This document shows positions 1 through 9,080 of a stretch of 64,000 bases of DNA, one piece after another. The stretch covers positions 21,713 through 85,712 of the forward strand of contig JAKYXN010000017.1 of assembly GCA_022538095.1 (NCBI GenBank), written 5' to 3'. A program made the translations under genes and the position numbers. The first letter of the stretch is position 1. Each line of letters starts with the position of its first letter. Below the pieces are notes generated by a model. It saw only the letters and a list, made by a program, of their open reading frames with translations, had not been told where the DNA came from and did no database searches. This DNA is from Puniceicoccaceae bacterium K14. GTDB taxonomy: Bacteria; Verrucomicrobiota; Verrucomicrobiia; Opitutales; Opitutaceae.

Positions 1-2
1 TG

Positions 3-200
3 AATTTGACGATTTATCTCGGGAAGGCGGTCGTTTTTCCATCCGGGGGGCTTGATTTGAATGGGATCGATTGGATTACCTTGGCTTGGGTCGTGGTGTC
101 GATTGTAGCATTATACCGATTCAAGGCGAATGTTATGGGGTGGATTGCAGTGAGCGCTACCTTTGGGTTGATTCGATTCTTAATTTTAGGCCCGTTTTAG
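3..200 (+). CDS. chromate transporter ChrA-like, C-terminal fragment (cut by window edge)
   Basis: The reading frame is open at the left edge and closes at 200, so only the last 65 residues are visible. They form two hydrophobic segments joined by a short polar link, with ALYRFKANVM near the end. This resembles the last two helices of ChrA-family chromate/anion transporters, where an LxRFKxxV motif is followed by a terminal hydrophobic helix. The start lies upstream of the window, and an internal TTG at 6 is not a credible start. The assignment rests on a short segment, so another polytopic transporter is possible. Confidence 0.55.
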   Translation, partial: NLTIYLGKAVVFPSGGLDLNGIDWITLAWVVVSIVALYRFKANVMGWIAVSATFGLIRFLILGPF

Positions 201-264
201 GACTTATTCACCTCTAAATTATTCGGTTGATCATTGTACGGACTCCTTTCAGGAATAGGGGACA

Positions 265-1488
265 ATGAGCGAAAATAACGCAGGCGTTTTAGATAAAGAG
301 AATTTGCCGGATAGCGGCGGCCACTTTGGTGAGTTTGGCGGCCAGTATGTGCCAGAAACTTTGATGACGGCTTTGGACAACCTTGGCAAAGAGTATGATA
401 TTGCCCGTAAGGATCCTGAATTTATCAAGGAGTTGAAGTTTTATCTAAAGGAATTTGCTGGGCGTCCCACAGGATTGTATCATGCAGACCGGCTCTCCGA
501 AGAGCTTGGCGGTGCAAAGATTTACTTCAAGCGCGAGGACCTACTGCACACTGGGGCTCACAAAATTAATAATGCTATCGGACAAGCTCTACTCGCGAAG
601 CGTATGGGCAAGAAGCGTGTGATTGCGGAAACTGGAGCAGGACAGCATGGAGTGGCGACAGCGACTGTTTGCGCTAAGCTTGGATTGGATTGCGTCGTGT
701 ACATGGGCGCAGTCGATATGGAACGTCAGAAGCTCAACGTATTTAGAATGCGTTTATGCGGAGCGGAAGTTCGCGGTGTTGAGTCGGGGCAAAAGACACT
801 CAAAGACGCGGTCAATGAAGCAATGCGCGATTGGGTGACTAATGTTGAAGATACGCACTATATTCTTGGATCGGCTCTCGGTTCACATCCGTATCCAATG
901 ATGGTACGCGACTTTCACCGAGTTATTGGACAAGAAGTACGTCATGAAATTTTGGAGAAAGAAGGGCGTTTGCCAGACGAGCTAGTTGCTTGTGTCGGCG
1001 GTGGCAGCAATGCAATTGGGCTATTCTACGAGTTTTTGGAAGAACCTGATATTCGGATGGTTGGAGTAGAAGCGGGAGGGCATGGCATCGAAATCGGCCA
1101 GCACGCTGCTCGCTTTGAAGGAGGGCGCTTAGGCGTTCTTCAAGGCTGCAAGACTTATATTTTGCAAAACGATGATGGGCAAATTGAGCTCACGCATTCT
1201 GTATCCGCTGGATTAGACTATGCGGCTATTGGTCCTGAGCACGCCTATTACCGTGATCAAGGGCGCATAGAATTTGCTTACGCAACTGATGCAGAAGTTA
1301 TGGAAGCTTTCCAAGCGCTCTGTCGTACGGAAGGAATCATCCCAGCTCTCGAATCAACTCATGCCTTAGCCTACGTTTTGAAACGAGCGCCAGAAATGAG
1401 AAAAGACCAGATATTGGTTATGAACCTCAGTGGTCGAGGAGATAAGGATGTGAATCAAGTGGCGAAACTTTTAGGTGAAGACATATGA
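265..1488 (+). CDS. trpB: tryptophan synthase beta chain
   Basis: TrpB catalyses the PLP-dependent last step of tryptophan synthesis, condensing indole with serine. The 407-residue length is normal. The N-terminus has the family signature GGQYVPETL. The PLP lysine sits in [10 protein letters not shown], and the phosphate-binding loop [10 protein letters not shown] and the terminal LSGRGDKD motif are intact. An AGGGG-type Shine-Dalgarno precedes the ATG. No trpA lies beside it in the window. The last four bases overlap yicC (ATGA), which suggests translational coupling with that unrelated gene. Confidence 0.97.
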   Translation: MSENNAGVLDKENLPDSGGHFGEFGGQYVPETLMTALDNLGKEYDIARKDPEFIKELKFYLKEFAGRPTGLYHADRLSEELGGAKIYFKREDLLHTGAHKINNAIGQALLAKRMGKKRVIAETGAGQHGVATATVCAKLGLDCVVYMGAVDMERQKLNVFRMRLCGAEVRGVESGQKTLKDAVNEAMRDWVTNVEDTHYILGSALGSHPYPMMVRDFHRVIGQEVRHEILEKEGRLPDELVACVGGGSNAIGLFYEFLEEPDIRMVGVEAGGHGIEIGQHAARFEGGRLGVLQGCKTYILQNDDGQIELTHSVSAGLDYAAIGPEHAYYRDQGRIEFAYATDAEVMEAFQALCRTEGIIPALESTHALAYVLKRAPEMRKDQILVMNLSGRGDKDVNQVAKLLGEDI

Positions 1489-2354
1489 ATAGCATGACTG
1501 GATTTGGCCGTACCGAGGTGACTCGCGACGGCGTTGTAGTTGCTTTGCAAGTATCTTCGGTTAACCGAAAGAACTTGGAAGTCGTCTGTAATCTCCCTCG
1601 CGATTTACAACGTTTGGAGCGAAGCGTTAGCGAGCAAGTGCGCAAGCTCGCGGGAAGGGGACGTTTCCAGTTTTCATTCGAAATAAAGGGGGAGACTGCC
1701 TCCTCCAGTTTGCCGGGCGATGAACAAATTGATTCTGCTATAGCCCGTCTAAAAGAAGTTGCTCAGAGAAATGATTCTGTATTTGAGCTAAATGGCGAAG
1801 TATTGGTGAGCCTCGTACGGCTGCTTGATGCAGATGGTGCGGATATTCCCGAGGAAATTGTTGAGTCGCTAATTAGAGAAGGCGTAGACCTCGTTCTCAA
1901 AGAATTGTTGGCCATGCGCGCTCAAGAAGGTGTGGCATTATTTGAGGATTTGTCTGCCCGCAGGTTGAAGCTCAAAGCGTTGGTCAGCGAGATTCGTGAA
2001 TTGGCTCCTGAGATGGTGGAGAACTATCGAAAGAATCTTTTTACGCGCCTTCAGCAGGCAGACTTGGATTTTGATCTAGATGATGAGCGCGTTCTTAAGG
2101 AAATCGCACTTTTTGCGGATCGATGTGATATCTCAGAAGAGTTAACCCGTTTGGAAAGTCACTTCGAGCAATTCGAACAGCTATTATCAAAGAAGGAGCC
2201 AGTCGGGCGACCGTTAGAATTCTTAATGCAAGAAATTGGTCGTGAAGTTAACACTACAGGAAGTAAAGCTTGTATAATTGAAATCTCTCGCAAGGTGATG
2301 GAAATGAAGAATGAGCTCGAACGCATACGCGAACAAATAGCGAATGTGGAGTAG
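1485..2354 (+). CDS. yicC: YicC family protein (putative endoribonuclease)
   Basis: This is a 289-residue YicC/YloC-family protein. The N-terminus MNSMTGFGR is the family hallmark. The C-terminal DUF1732 region carries [21 protein letters not shown], present here between about residues 240 and 262, followed by a charged helix. Family members in E. coli and Bacillus have been linked to RNA turnover and stationary-phase survival. The start codon lies in the last codons of trpB, so the two are probably co-transcribed. Nothing is truncated or unusual. The molecular role in this organism is inferred from family only. Confidence 0.93.
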   Translation: MNSMTGFGRTEVTRDGVVVALQVSSVNRKNLEVVCNLPRDLQRLERSVSEQVRKLAGRGRFQFSFEIKGETASSSLPGDEQIDSAIARLKEVAQRNDSVFELNGEVLVSLVRLLDADGADIPEEIVESLIREGVDLVLKELLAMRAQEGVALFEDLSARRLKLKALVSEIRELAPEMVENYRKNLFTRLQQADLDFDLDDERVLKEIALFADRCDISEELTRLESHFEQFEQLLSKKEPVGRPLEFLMQEIGREVNTTGSKACIIEISRKVMEMKNELERIREQIANVE

Positions 2355-2391
2355 GTAAGGGCGGGCTTTAGATCAGGTCACACGCGGAAAG

Positions 2392-2853
2392 ATGATTGAA
2401 TTAGCTAGGCCAGGTCGCCGTTTGGGTGCCAGTTTTGTCAATGTTTGGATTTTTATGATGCCTCTGATTTTGATCGAATTATCAGGCACAGAGGTTTTAC
2501 CTTACATTTTAGTAGTTTACTCTTTTGGGGCACCATTACTTCCTATTTTCTTTCCAGAAAGTCTGGGGAAAAATATGTTTGGCCTTATGGTCTTAGAAGA
2601 AGACGATAGTCGCTTATTGTTTAGGAAGAGAGTTATGCGTGGTCTTTTGCCGCTATTGTTTCTCAACATATTAGTGTTGCCTCACTTTCCCGAAAATTTT
2701 TATCCGACTGTATTGAATAAGTTGTCACCCATTGTGATGTTGGGATTTGTGCTGAATAACATCTACATCATTTTCAGCCCGCAGTGTAAGAGCTTAATCG
2801 ACTTTTTCATGAAAGTGAAAGTGGTAAAACTTACTAAACACAATAAACTCTAG
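2392..2853 (+). CDS. RDD-family integral membrane protein
   Basis: This 153-residue protein is highly hydrophobic with about four membrane segments. The N-terminal RPGRRLGASFVN, the central SLGKNMFGLMVL and the last hydrophobic stretch ending SLIDFFMKVKVVK match the layout of RDD-domain proteins, although the second-helix Asp of the RDD signature is Asn here. RDD proteins are poorly characterised, and some act in ion or solute transport. It starts 37 bases after yicC on the same strand and may belong to the same transcript. A strong bidirectional hairpin follows it. Confidence 0.6.
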   Translation: MIELARPGRRLGASFVNVWIFMMPLILIELSGTEVLPYILVVYSFGAPLLPIFFPESLGKNMFGLMVLEEDDSRLLFRKRVMRGLLPLLFLNILVLPHFPENFYPTVLNKLSPIVMLGFVLNNIYIIFSPQCKSLIDFFMKVKVVKLTKHNKL

Positions 2854-2904
2854 GCATTCTTAAGTTTCCTTGTGGTTAGGTTAAAATGAAAGACTAGTTT
2901 TTGT

Positions 2905-2968
2905 GGGACCTGAGCTTGCTCAGTGCTACAAGCTTAAGTGGTGGCATTCAGCAAGCTGAAGCCCTACA
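2905..2968. repeat. paired REP-like palindromes
   Basis: Two short hairpins lie about 23 bases apart between convergent genes: CTGAGC-TT-GCTCAG at 2910-2923 and TTCAGC-AA-GCTGAA at 2947-2960. Each is flanked by related bases (GTGGGACC before the first, GCCCTAC after the second), so the pair looks like two head-to-head copies of a REP-type repeat. A family of such repeats is common in extragenic DNA. Whether it is dispersed in this genome cannot be seen from one window. Confidence 0.45.
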
Positions 2969-2973
2969 AAAAA

Positions 2974-3001
2974 AGGAATGTGAGGTTTTACTCACATTCC
3001 T
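2974..3001. terminator. bidirectional rho-independent terminator
   Basis: A perfect 11-bp stem (AGGAATGTGAG / CTCACATTCCT) closes a 6-base loop. An A-tract lies on the left and a T-tract on the right. It sits between the convergent RDD gene and acnB and can terminate both. Confidence 0.88.
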
Positions 3002-3027
3002 GAAATTTTTTTGGAGGTATTAAATCT

Positions 3028-5796
3028 CTAGCTAATCAAAGCTTCGCGAGGAGGAGCGAATTTTGTAAGGCTGATTCCTTCAACTGAGGCTTTGTATTCA
3101 TCCATGTTTGGGATTCTGCCAAGTATTGCTGAAAGTACTACGACTGGTGTGGAAGCAAGTAGAGACTCTCCTTTCTTCCGTTCGGAATCTTCTACAACGC
3201 GACCTTGGAATAGTCGTGTGGAAGTTGCCATCACAGTGTCACCTCTTGCGGCCTTCTCTTGGTTACCCATACAGAGGTTGCAACCGGGACGCTCAAGGTA
3301 CATCATGTTTTCGTATTCGGTGCGAGCGGCGCCTTTCGGTGCATCATCATTGAATTCGAAACCAGAATATTTCTGCAGCATTTCCCAGTCCCCCTCTTTC
3401 TTCAATTCATCGATGATGTTGTATGTGGGGGCTGTGACTACGAGAGGAGCCTTGAATTCGACTTTCCCTTGTTGTTCCTCGAGGTTCTTCAGCATTTGGG
3501 ATACGATTTTCAAATCTCCCTTGTGTACCATGCAGGAACCAACAAATCCGAGATCAACCTTCTTTTCTCCTCCGTAGAAGGAAACTGCCCGGATTGTGTC
3601 GTGCGTGTATCGTTTGGATACATCTTCGTTGTTCACGTCGGGGTCGGCGATCATCGGTTCGTCAATTATGTCGAGATCTACGACAAACTCCGCAAAGTAA
3701 TTTGCATTGGCATCTGGCGTGATCGCAGGCTTTTCGCCTGACTGGATCTCTGTAATTCTCTTATCCGCCTTGTCGATCAAGCCTTGGAGAACTTGAGTAT
3801 CGTTGTCCATACCCTTGTCGATCATGATCTTGATTCGGCTCTTAGCTATTTCGAGAGATTCGATCAGAGTATCGTCCTGAGAAATACAAATGGACGCTTT
3901 TGCTTTCATTTCCGCTGTCCAGTCAGTGAATGTGAATGCTTGGTCAGCGGGAAGAGTGCCAATATGAACCTCTATGATTCTCCCTTGGAAGACGTTGTCG
4001 CCAAACTTCTTTAGCATCTGAGCCTGCGTCGCGTGAACGACGTCTCGGAAATCCATGTGTTCTTTTAGATCGCCCTTGAAAGTAACTTTAACGGACTCTG
4101 GGATTGGCATAGTTGCTTCACCCGTAGCAAGTGCGAGCGCTACAGTTCCGGAGTCTGCTCCGAATGCGACGCCTTTTGACATGCGGGTGTGAGAATCCCC
4201 TCCGATGATGATTGCCCATTCATCGACGGTAAGGTCGTTTAGCACCTTGTGAATGACATCGGTCATTGGGTGGTAAACGCCTTTCGGATCTCGCCCAGTG
4301 ATGAGTCCGAAGCGGTGCATGAATTTCATGAGCTTGGGAATATTTGCCTGGGCTTTTTTATCCCATACAGAAGCTGTGTGGCATCCGGACTGGTAAGCTC
4401 CGTCAACGGTAGGAGAGATTACGGTTGCGGCCATGGCTTCCAGTTCTTGAGAAGTCATTAAGCCGGTCGTGTCCTGTGATCCAACGATGTTGACCTTAAC
4501 GCGTACATCGGAGCCAGCGTGTAGTGGGGCATCGCTAAAGACTCCCACAGCGTTCTTGTTAAAGATTTTTTCAACAGCAGTGAGTCCTTGCCCTTCGTGT
4601 GAGATTTCTTTGGAAGGAGCGAATACGGGCTCGATGGCGACACCGAGTGTCTCACTAGCGAATGTTTGTAATTTCTTTCCGAATACGACTGCGTAGGAAC
4701 CGCGAGCCTTTATGAATTCTACCTTTTGAGGTGTTAGCGCTGAAGAAATGTCAACCAACTCCTTGTCTCCGTTGTAGAGCTTCTTGGTCTTTGTGTTGAT
4801 TGTCAGGACCGTTCCTGTTTCTACAGAATAGGCTTTCTCAAGGATTGGATCGCCGTTGTCGTCTTTGACGGGGGTGCTGTCAGCATCTAATTTTTTAACC
4901 CAATTTTTGAGATCGATACCGATACCGCCAGTTACGCCAACTGTTGTGAGGAAAATTGGAGAGATTCCGTTTGTGCCTGCGATGATCGGAGCGATATTTA
5001 CGAAAGGGACATACGGGCTTGCTTGCTTACCGGTCCAGAGAGCAACGTTATTGACTCCAGACATTCTGGATGAGCCGACTCCCATGGTACCTTTTTCGGC
5101 GATCAACATCACTTGTTTTCCAGGATTGGCATCCTTGAGCGCTTGGATCTCTTTTTGCGCTTCTTCCGAGATCAAGCATTTTCCGTGAAGTTCTCGGTCT
5201 GAGCGAGAGTGCGCTTGATTGCCTGGCGAGAGGAGGTCGGTAGATATGTCACCTTCTGCGGCGATGTATGTAACCACATCGATTTCTTCCTCTACGTCTG
5301 GAAGTTTTGTGAAAAATTCTGCTTTTGCGTAGCTCTCTAGAATCTCTTTCGCGATTTCATTGCCATCCAGGTATGCACTCGCAAGTCTTTCCGTATCAGC
5401 CTCATAAAGGAATACTTGGGTCTTGAGGATTTCAGCGGCGTCTTTTGCTATTGATGGATTGTCGCCCAAGGCCAGATCGAGTAGAACCTTAACGGATTGA
5501 CCGCCCTTCATGTGCGACAGTAGCTCGAAGGCAAATGTCTGTGATATTTCCTCGACTACAGAATCACCAAGAATGATTTCTTTTAAAAACTTAGCCTTTA
5601 CCCCTGCTGCACTCGTGGTTCCTGGTAAGGTGTTGTAGATGAAGAACTTGAGGGAATTTTCTCTGTGCTCGTTGTTAAGATCTTTGATTTGCTCAATAAT
5701 AGCGGCTAACAATACGCCGTCGTCAATTGGCTTAGGGTTCAACCCTTGATCTTTTCGTTCTTCGATCTCTTTTATGTATTCTATATACGGTTCCAT
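3028..5796 (-). CDS. acnB: aconitate hydratase B
   Basis: AcnB is the bifunctional aconitase / 2-methylisocitrate dehydratase of the TCA cycle. At 922 residues it is somewhat longer than E. coli AcnB (865). The N-terminal HEAT-like domain (about 1-160), the swivel domain and the catalytic core are all present. The [4Fe-4S] ligands appear as GCHTAS in the middle and as the two cysteines of GCNLCMGN near the C-terminus. Substrate-loop motifs such as GGDSHTRMSKGVAFGADSGT are present but split over positions, as is normal. The gene is monocistronic, with a terminator downstream. Confidence 0.96.
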   Translation of the reverse strand: MEPYIEYIKEIEERKDQGLNPKPIDDGVLLAAIIEQIKDLNNEHRENSLKFFIYNTLPGTTSAAGVKAKFLKEIILGDSVVEEISQTFAFELLSHMKGGQSVKVLLDLALGDNPSIAKDAAEILKTQVFLYEADTERLASAYLDGNEIAKEILESYAKAEFFTKLPDVEEEIDVVTYIAAEGDISTDLLSPGNQAHSRSDRELHGKCLISEEAQKEIQALKDANPGKQVMLIAEKGTMGVGSSRMSGVNNVALWTGKQASPYVPFVNIAPIIAGTNGISPIFLTTVGVTGGIGIDLKNWVKKLDADSTPVKDDNGDPILEKAYSVETGTVLTINTKTKKLYNGDKELVDISSALTPQKVEFIKARGSYAVVFGKKLQTFASETLGVAIEPVFAPSKEISHEGQGLTAVEKIFNKNAVGVFSDAPLHAGSDVRVKVNIVGSQDTTGLMTSQELEAMAATVISPTVDGAYQSGCHTASVWDKKAQANIPKLMKFMHRFGLITGRDPKGVYHPMTDVIHKVLNDLTVDEWAIIIGGDSHTRMSKGVAFGADSGTVALALATGEATMPIPESVKVTFKGDLKEHMDFRDVVHATQAQMLKKFGDNVFQGRIIEVHIGTLPADQAFTFTDWTAEMKAKASICISQDDTLIESLEIAKSRIKIMIDKGMDNDTQVLQGLIDKADKRITEIQSGEKPAITPDANANYFAEFVVDLDIIDEPMIADPDVNNEDVSKRYTHDTIRAVSFYGGEKKVDLGFVGSCMVHKGDLKIVSQMLKNLEEQQGKVEFKAPLVVTAPTYNIIDELKKEGDWEMLQKYSGFEFNDDAPKGAARTEYENMMYLERPGCNLCMGNQEKAARGDTVMATSTRLFQGRVVEDSERKKGESLLASTPVVVLSAILGRIPNMDEYKASVEGISLTKFAPPREALIS

Positions 5797-6657
5797 GGTC
5801 TCTCTTTACAAATGTCTGCTGTAGATCAATTATTTCAAGAAGATTTTGGGGAATCTGCGATATGGACTGTAAGCGTCATTCTTGAGACAAACCGAAGCAA
5901 TAAGCCGAGCGTTTATACACTAAGAAGTCGACTATAAGAGGTGGTGGTGAATTTAGATTGAAGTATTTCCATCTTCTTGGGCAATCACTCCAGTAAAAAC
6001 TTTAATCGTTTCTCTATCTGCTTCCTTTGGGGGCAGAGGCTTTTGCTCTTTGGAAGAAATCCTGAACTCGTTATTCATCCTTTGCATCGCCATTCTAATG
6101 CATACTGGAAAATGTGAACATTGGTTCTCCGGTTATACGGGTCTGTTTCAGACTGGGGGTAGAATACACAAGTGTCTTTTTTAGGCTCTCGACCTTGTGA
6201 ATCCATTTGTTAGATACGATTCGCTGTTAAGTCGTTGTTGTAATGTCTTTTTCGAAGAGGAGAATATCGACTTCGCCAAGAACGAAGTCCGCTGGATGAA
6301 GAGCAAGCGAGTGATTATTCTTTAAGAACAGATTTTACACTTTGGACGCACTTATGTCGGATAGGGGCGTCCTTGGCTTTGGGCCAAAGGGCTATTGTGT
6401 ACGAAATGTTTATTGTAAGAAGTCGCTCGGGGCAAAGGCTTGAAAGCTATTGAGAGGAAGGAACTACCGTATTGAGCAGAAACAGCGAGCTATGCTTATT
6501 CAATCCCGGTGCGTAATCGTAGGCTGGTTGTATTTATGTAAAAATTAAACAACTACTTTCGATGAAAAGATGTTTCCAAGTTCGTTGAATGGTGATTTCT
6601 CATGTCCTGAGGTTCGTTTGCTTGTATTATGTGCGGCTTTGCGCAGCATATATTCCT
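5797..6657. other. gene-poor interval upstream of acnB
   Basis: No convincing gene is visible. The acnB promoter should lie near its left end. A minus-strand frame at 5953-6093 could encode a 46-residue peptide starting MAMQRMNNEF, but it has no Shine-Dalgarno or recognisable domain. The interval may hold decayed coding sequence. Confidence 0.5.
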
Positions 6658-7164
6658 ATGCGAATACAGTCTCTTGCCTCTGTTTGTCTTATTATTCTCG
6701 GGCTCTTATTCACCGGTTGTACCGAAGATGCAAAGGAGGCGTTAGGAAAACTGCAGCCGATTAAATTTCCGCGGAGTACTTCGACTCGAACGGAAATCGG
6801 CTGGGAATTCCAAGGAATGATGTCCAATTGGGAAGCCTATGATATCGAAAAGGTAGAAATGGATTACGCTGTAGGCGATGGATTGGAGCCTCTTTGGACA
6901 AGCAATTTTGTGTTGCGCAACGCCACGACAGTTGACGCGACCTACAACCTAAGCTCTCTCAATACGTGGAAGTTTTTTGGTAACTCTGAGATGGATGCTA
7001 TTATGAGTAAGCCGATCTTTGCCTACCGCTGGATCGTCACATACCGCTTAAGAAATGGTGGGGAAGAGGAATTGCAGGTTCAGAGCGGAATTTTCCAAAT
7101 GGCTGATCTTGATTCCAGAGCTATCGGAAGCACGAGCAGAGATGTGCTGACGATCATGGAGTGA
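6658..7164 (+). CDS. predicted lipoprotein of unknown function
   Basis: The ATG at 6658 is preferred over an upstream one at 6589. It gives a clean lipoprotein signal peptide: a basic MR start, a hydrophobic stretch and the lipobox LLFTGC, with the lipidated Cys at about residue 20. The mature part (about 148 residues) looks like a single beta-rich domain with phrases such as NFVLRNATTV. I do not recognise a family. The protein is probably anchored in the inner or outer membrane. It stands alone between gene-poor stretches. Confidence 0.65.
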   Translation: MRIQSLASVCLIILGLLFTGCTEDAKEALGKLQPIKFPRSTSTRTEIGWEFQGMMSNWEAYDIEKVEMDYAVGDGLEPLWTSNFVLRNATTVDATYNLSSLNTWKFFGNSEMDAIMSKPIFAYRWIVTYRLRNGGEEELQVQSGIFQMADLDSRAIGSTSRDVLTIME

Positions 7165-7256
7165 TATCATAGCAAACTTTGTTGGTACGATTATTTTGAA
7201 TGCGGCATAATTTTATGCTAACTCTCGGATCCGCTTGGCTATCGAATCGAGCTGAT

Positions 7257-7610
7257 CTAGGCAAAGGAGCTTTGGCGGGCTCGTTCGATGATGCTCCAGA
7301 TTATATCGCTTCGCCCGGCTTCAATCAGTTCGAGGGGAGACTTGTTCTGGTAGTTCCTATTTGGCGTTGTAAGCCATAGAGAAATATTTTTTTGCTCCAT
7401 TATGTCAGATAGACCAGCTAGGAGGCGGACGGCTTCTGCCAAGTTCCTTTTGGCTCCTTGAGACACGGTTCCGCTTTTTTCGAACTTGATGACAGTTTCT
7501 CGTGAATTATTGCTTAATCTCGCGAATCCCCGCTGATCAAGGTGTACAGCCTTCCGGATTGTCTTTAGGGCTTTTGCGTTGAGAGTTGTAGTGTCGAGAT
7601 CTGCTACCAT
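7257..7610 (-). CDS. Xre/MbcA/ParS-type antitoxin-like protein
   Basis: This 117-residue protein has an N-terminal helix-turn-helix (about residues 12-60, LKTIRKAVHLDQRGFARL) and a C-terminal segment SPLELIEAGRSDIIWSIIER. The latter matches the Xre/MbcA/ParS toxin-binding domain. Such proteins neutralise RES-domain toxins, which deplete NAD+. Upstream on the same strand lie the remains of a RES toxin (7688-8130). The antitoxin frame itself looks intact, so it may be an orphan repressor kept after toxin decay. Confidence 0.72.
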   Translation of the reverse strand: MVADLDTTTLNAKALKTIRKAVHLDQRGFARLSNNSRETVIKFEKSGTVSQGAKRNLAEAVRLLAGLSDIMEQKNISLWLTTPNRNYQNKSPLELIEAGRSDIIWSIIERARQSSFA

Positions 7611-7667
7611 GGCACGTTTTGTTGTTGGTAAAGACAGTCGACCACTTGTTGGGAAATATCAATTAGA

Positions 7668-7689
7668 AAAAGTGGAATTTTCCACTTTT
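7668..7689. promoter_or_regulatory. palindrome, candidate antitoxin operator
   Basis: A perfect 10-bp inverted repeat, AAAAGTGGAA and TTCCACTTTT around a TT spacer, lies 58 bp upstream of the Xre gene start and overlaps the stop codon of the RES remnant. It could be the operator bound by the HTH protein or a short terminator of the old toxin gene. The position between the two genes favours an operator. Confidence 0.4.
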
Positions 7690-8130
7690 AAGGTTTTGAG
7701 AGGCCCAACCTCTCGGTTTTGCGGATATTTTGAGGGAAGATTACAAAGTTACTGCCGTTCGGCCGGTTCGCGGAAGAGGGAACGATGAGCCCTTCGTATT
7801 TGTGGTTCCAAGCGACGCGACCTAAAGCTTGGGTGATACTTTCGGCTTGCTCGAATTGATTTTGGTATTTCCAGTCGCATTCTAGAATGGTTTTCAAGGT
7901 GATGCGGAGCCGTTGGCGAATTTTCCCATTCGTTAGATCGAGTAAGTTGGAGAATTCCGCATCTATGCCAATAAGTAGTCGAGGGAGGGAATGGTAGTCG
8001 GGGAGGAGGCCCCGTAGCGGCTTGCCTCGATTGCTTCTTGGAGAGCTGTTTCAGAGTCCTGTAAGTGCTTCGAAGTAAGATGGTCCTGTAGCACTGTAGG
8101 ATAGCCAGAAGAACTTAACTAGAGCTTGTT
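7688..8130 (-). pseudogene. RES-domain toxin remnant, frameshifted
   Basis: Translating the minus strand in two frames recovers a RES domain. One frame gives LQDSETALQEAIEASRYG, and after a shift near 8005-8020 the other gives LPRLLIGIDAEFSNLLDLTN and then AWNHKYEGLIVPSS with a final NFVIFPQNI. These match the ETAlxE, vLDLTd, TQxlG and GllvPS blocks of RES toxins in the correct order. Further upstream the frame also seems disrupted. With no continuous frame the toxin is presumed dead. The intact-looking piece at 7688-7897 is only its C-terminal part. Confidence 0.68.
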
Positions 8131-8261
8131 GGAAGAGGCGTCATCCCGTTCTCATTACATAGGCTTCTTTTCATGGTGGAAAATAGCAATATGGAAAGGA
8201 AGTGATGTCATCGAATAGTACCCTTAGTAAGGGGGACGTCGATTATGGGCGAGAATTTTTG

Positions 8262-8402
8262 TTAGATCGTATTCACTACCCAGAACAAGATAGGGACTGC
8301 ATAGAGCCCGATAGCTACAGCAGTTATGCTTACTGTAAGGGCAGTTTCTTTGTCCCAAAAAGGAGGAACTTCAGGTGTGTGGGATTGAGTTTTGGTTGTC
8401 AT
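8262..8402 (-). CDS. small single-pass membrane protein
   Basis: A 46-residue frame starting MTTKTQSHTPEVPPFW has a soluble N-terminal half and one hydrophobic helix of about 22 residues ending FWVVNTI. A longer start at 8486 is possible but adds a basic stretch that looks non-native. Its form is like small subunits of respiratory complexes, but no family is recognised and the Shine-Dalgarno is weak. Confidence 0.4.
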   Translation of the reverse strand: MTTKTQSHTPEVPPFWDKETALTVSITAVAIGLYAVPILFWVVNTI

Positions 8403-8992
8403 TTTTTGCTCTTTAGTTCGTTTTGTTAAACTTTGGAATTTGAAAAATCCTAAGAGAACGGTTTTTCCGCATAATTCCAATAACATTTGATGGCTATTCT
8501 GCTTCGTAGACGCAACAGATGAAATGAAAGCTTCCTATGCTTCTGGATGTTTAGTGGAGGCTGAATGCAAAACTTATGACTGTAAAATTTTGAGTGCGTT
8601 GATGTTTAGGGTGTAGCCGTTATTTTAATTTCGCTTGATGCTCGGTTTTACCGTACTCTTGTCTCCTATTTGTGAAAAAAACAGGCGGAGGCGAAAATAA
8701 CTTTTCGGTTTATTTATAATCAAAATTGCTATGAGAAATAGCGAAAAATAATCCTTTTGAAGCGGTGCTAGGCATTGTTCTACGAGGATAGCTGTAGTAT
8801 CCTAGTATACCGAAAAGAATGGATGATGTCTCTACGAAATGTATACTTGGCTCAGCTTTTGGAGTGAGTTCCGGAGTTGAAAGATTTAATGGAGTAGTGA
8901 ATTGATCGGCTAAAATGGTTAAGCTAATATCTGGTGCTTTGAAGAAGGCGCCATTGGAGAGCTAAAATAAAATACTAATATTGTGGATAAAA
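8403..8992. other. non-coding interval
   Basis: No convincing gene, RNA or repeat is seen in this stretch. Any upstream control sequence for the small membrane protein would lie at its left end. Confidence 0.5.
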
Positions 8993-9026
8993 AAGACTGG
9001 AATTGGCAGAGGCCATTTCCAGTCTT
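8993..9026 (-). terminator. rho-independent terminator of the Gld-like operon
   Basis: Arms AAGACTGGAA and TTCCAGTCTT enclose an inner TGGC/GCCA pair. An A-rich stretch to the left reads as a T-tract on the minus strand. It lies 55 bases past the stop of the last operon gene. Confidence 0.8.
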
Positions 9027-9080
9027 GTAGTTGAAAATTAATGTTAGGATTATGCGTTTGTCTTTTTTAGAAAACGATCA

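Noticed and set aside
3092..5188. Several open frames on the plus strand opposite acnB
   Set aside because: They are antisense shadows of a long, well-conserved gene and carry no recognisable domains or start signals.
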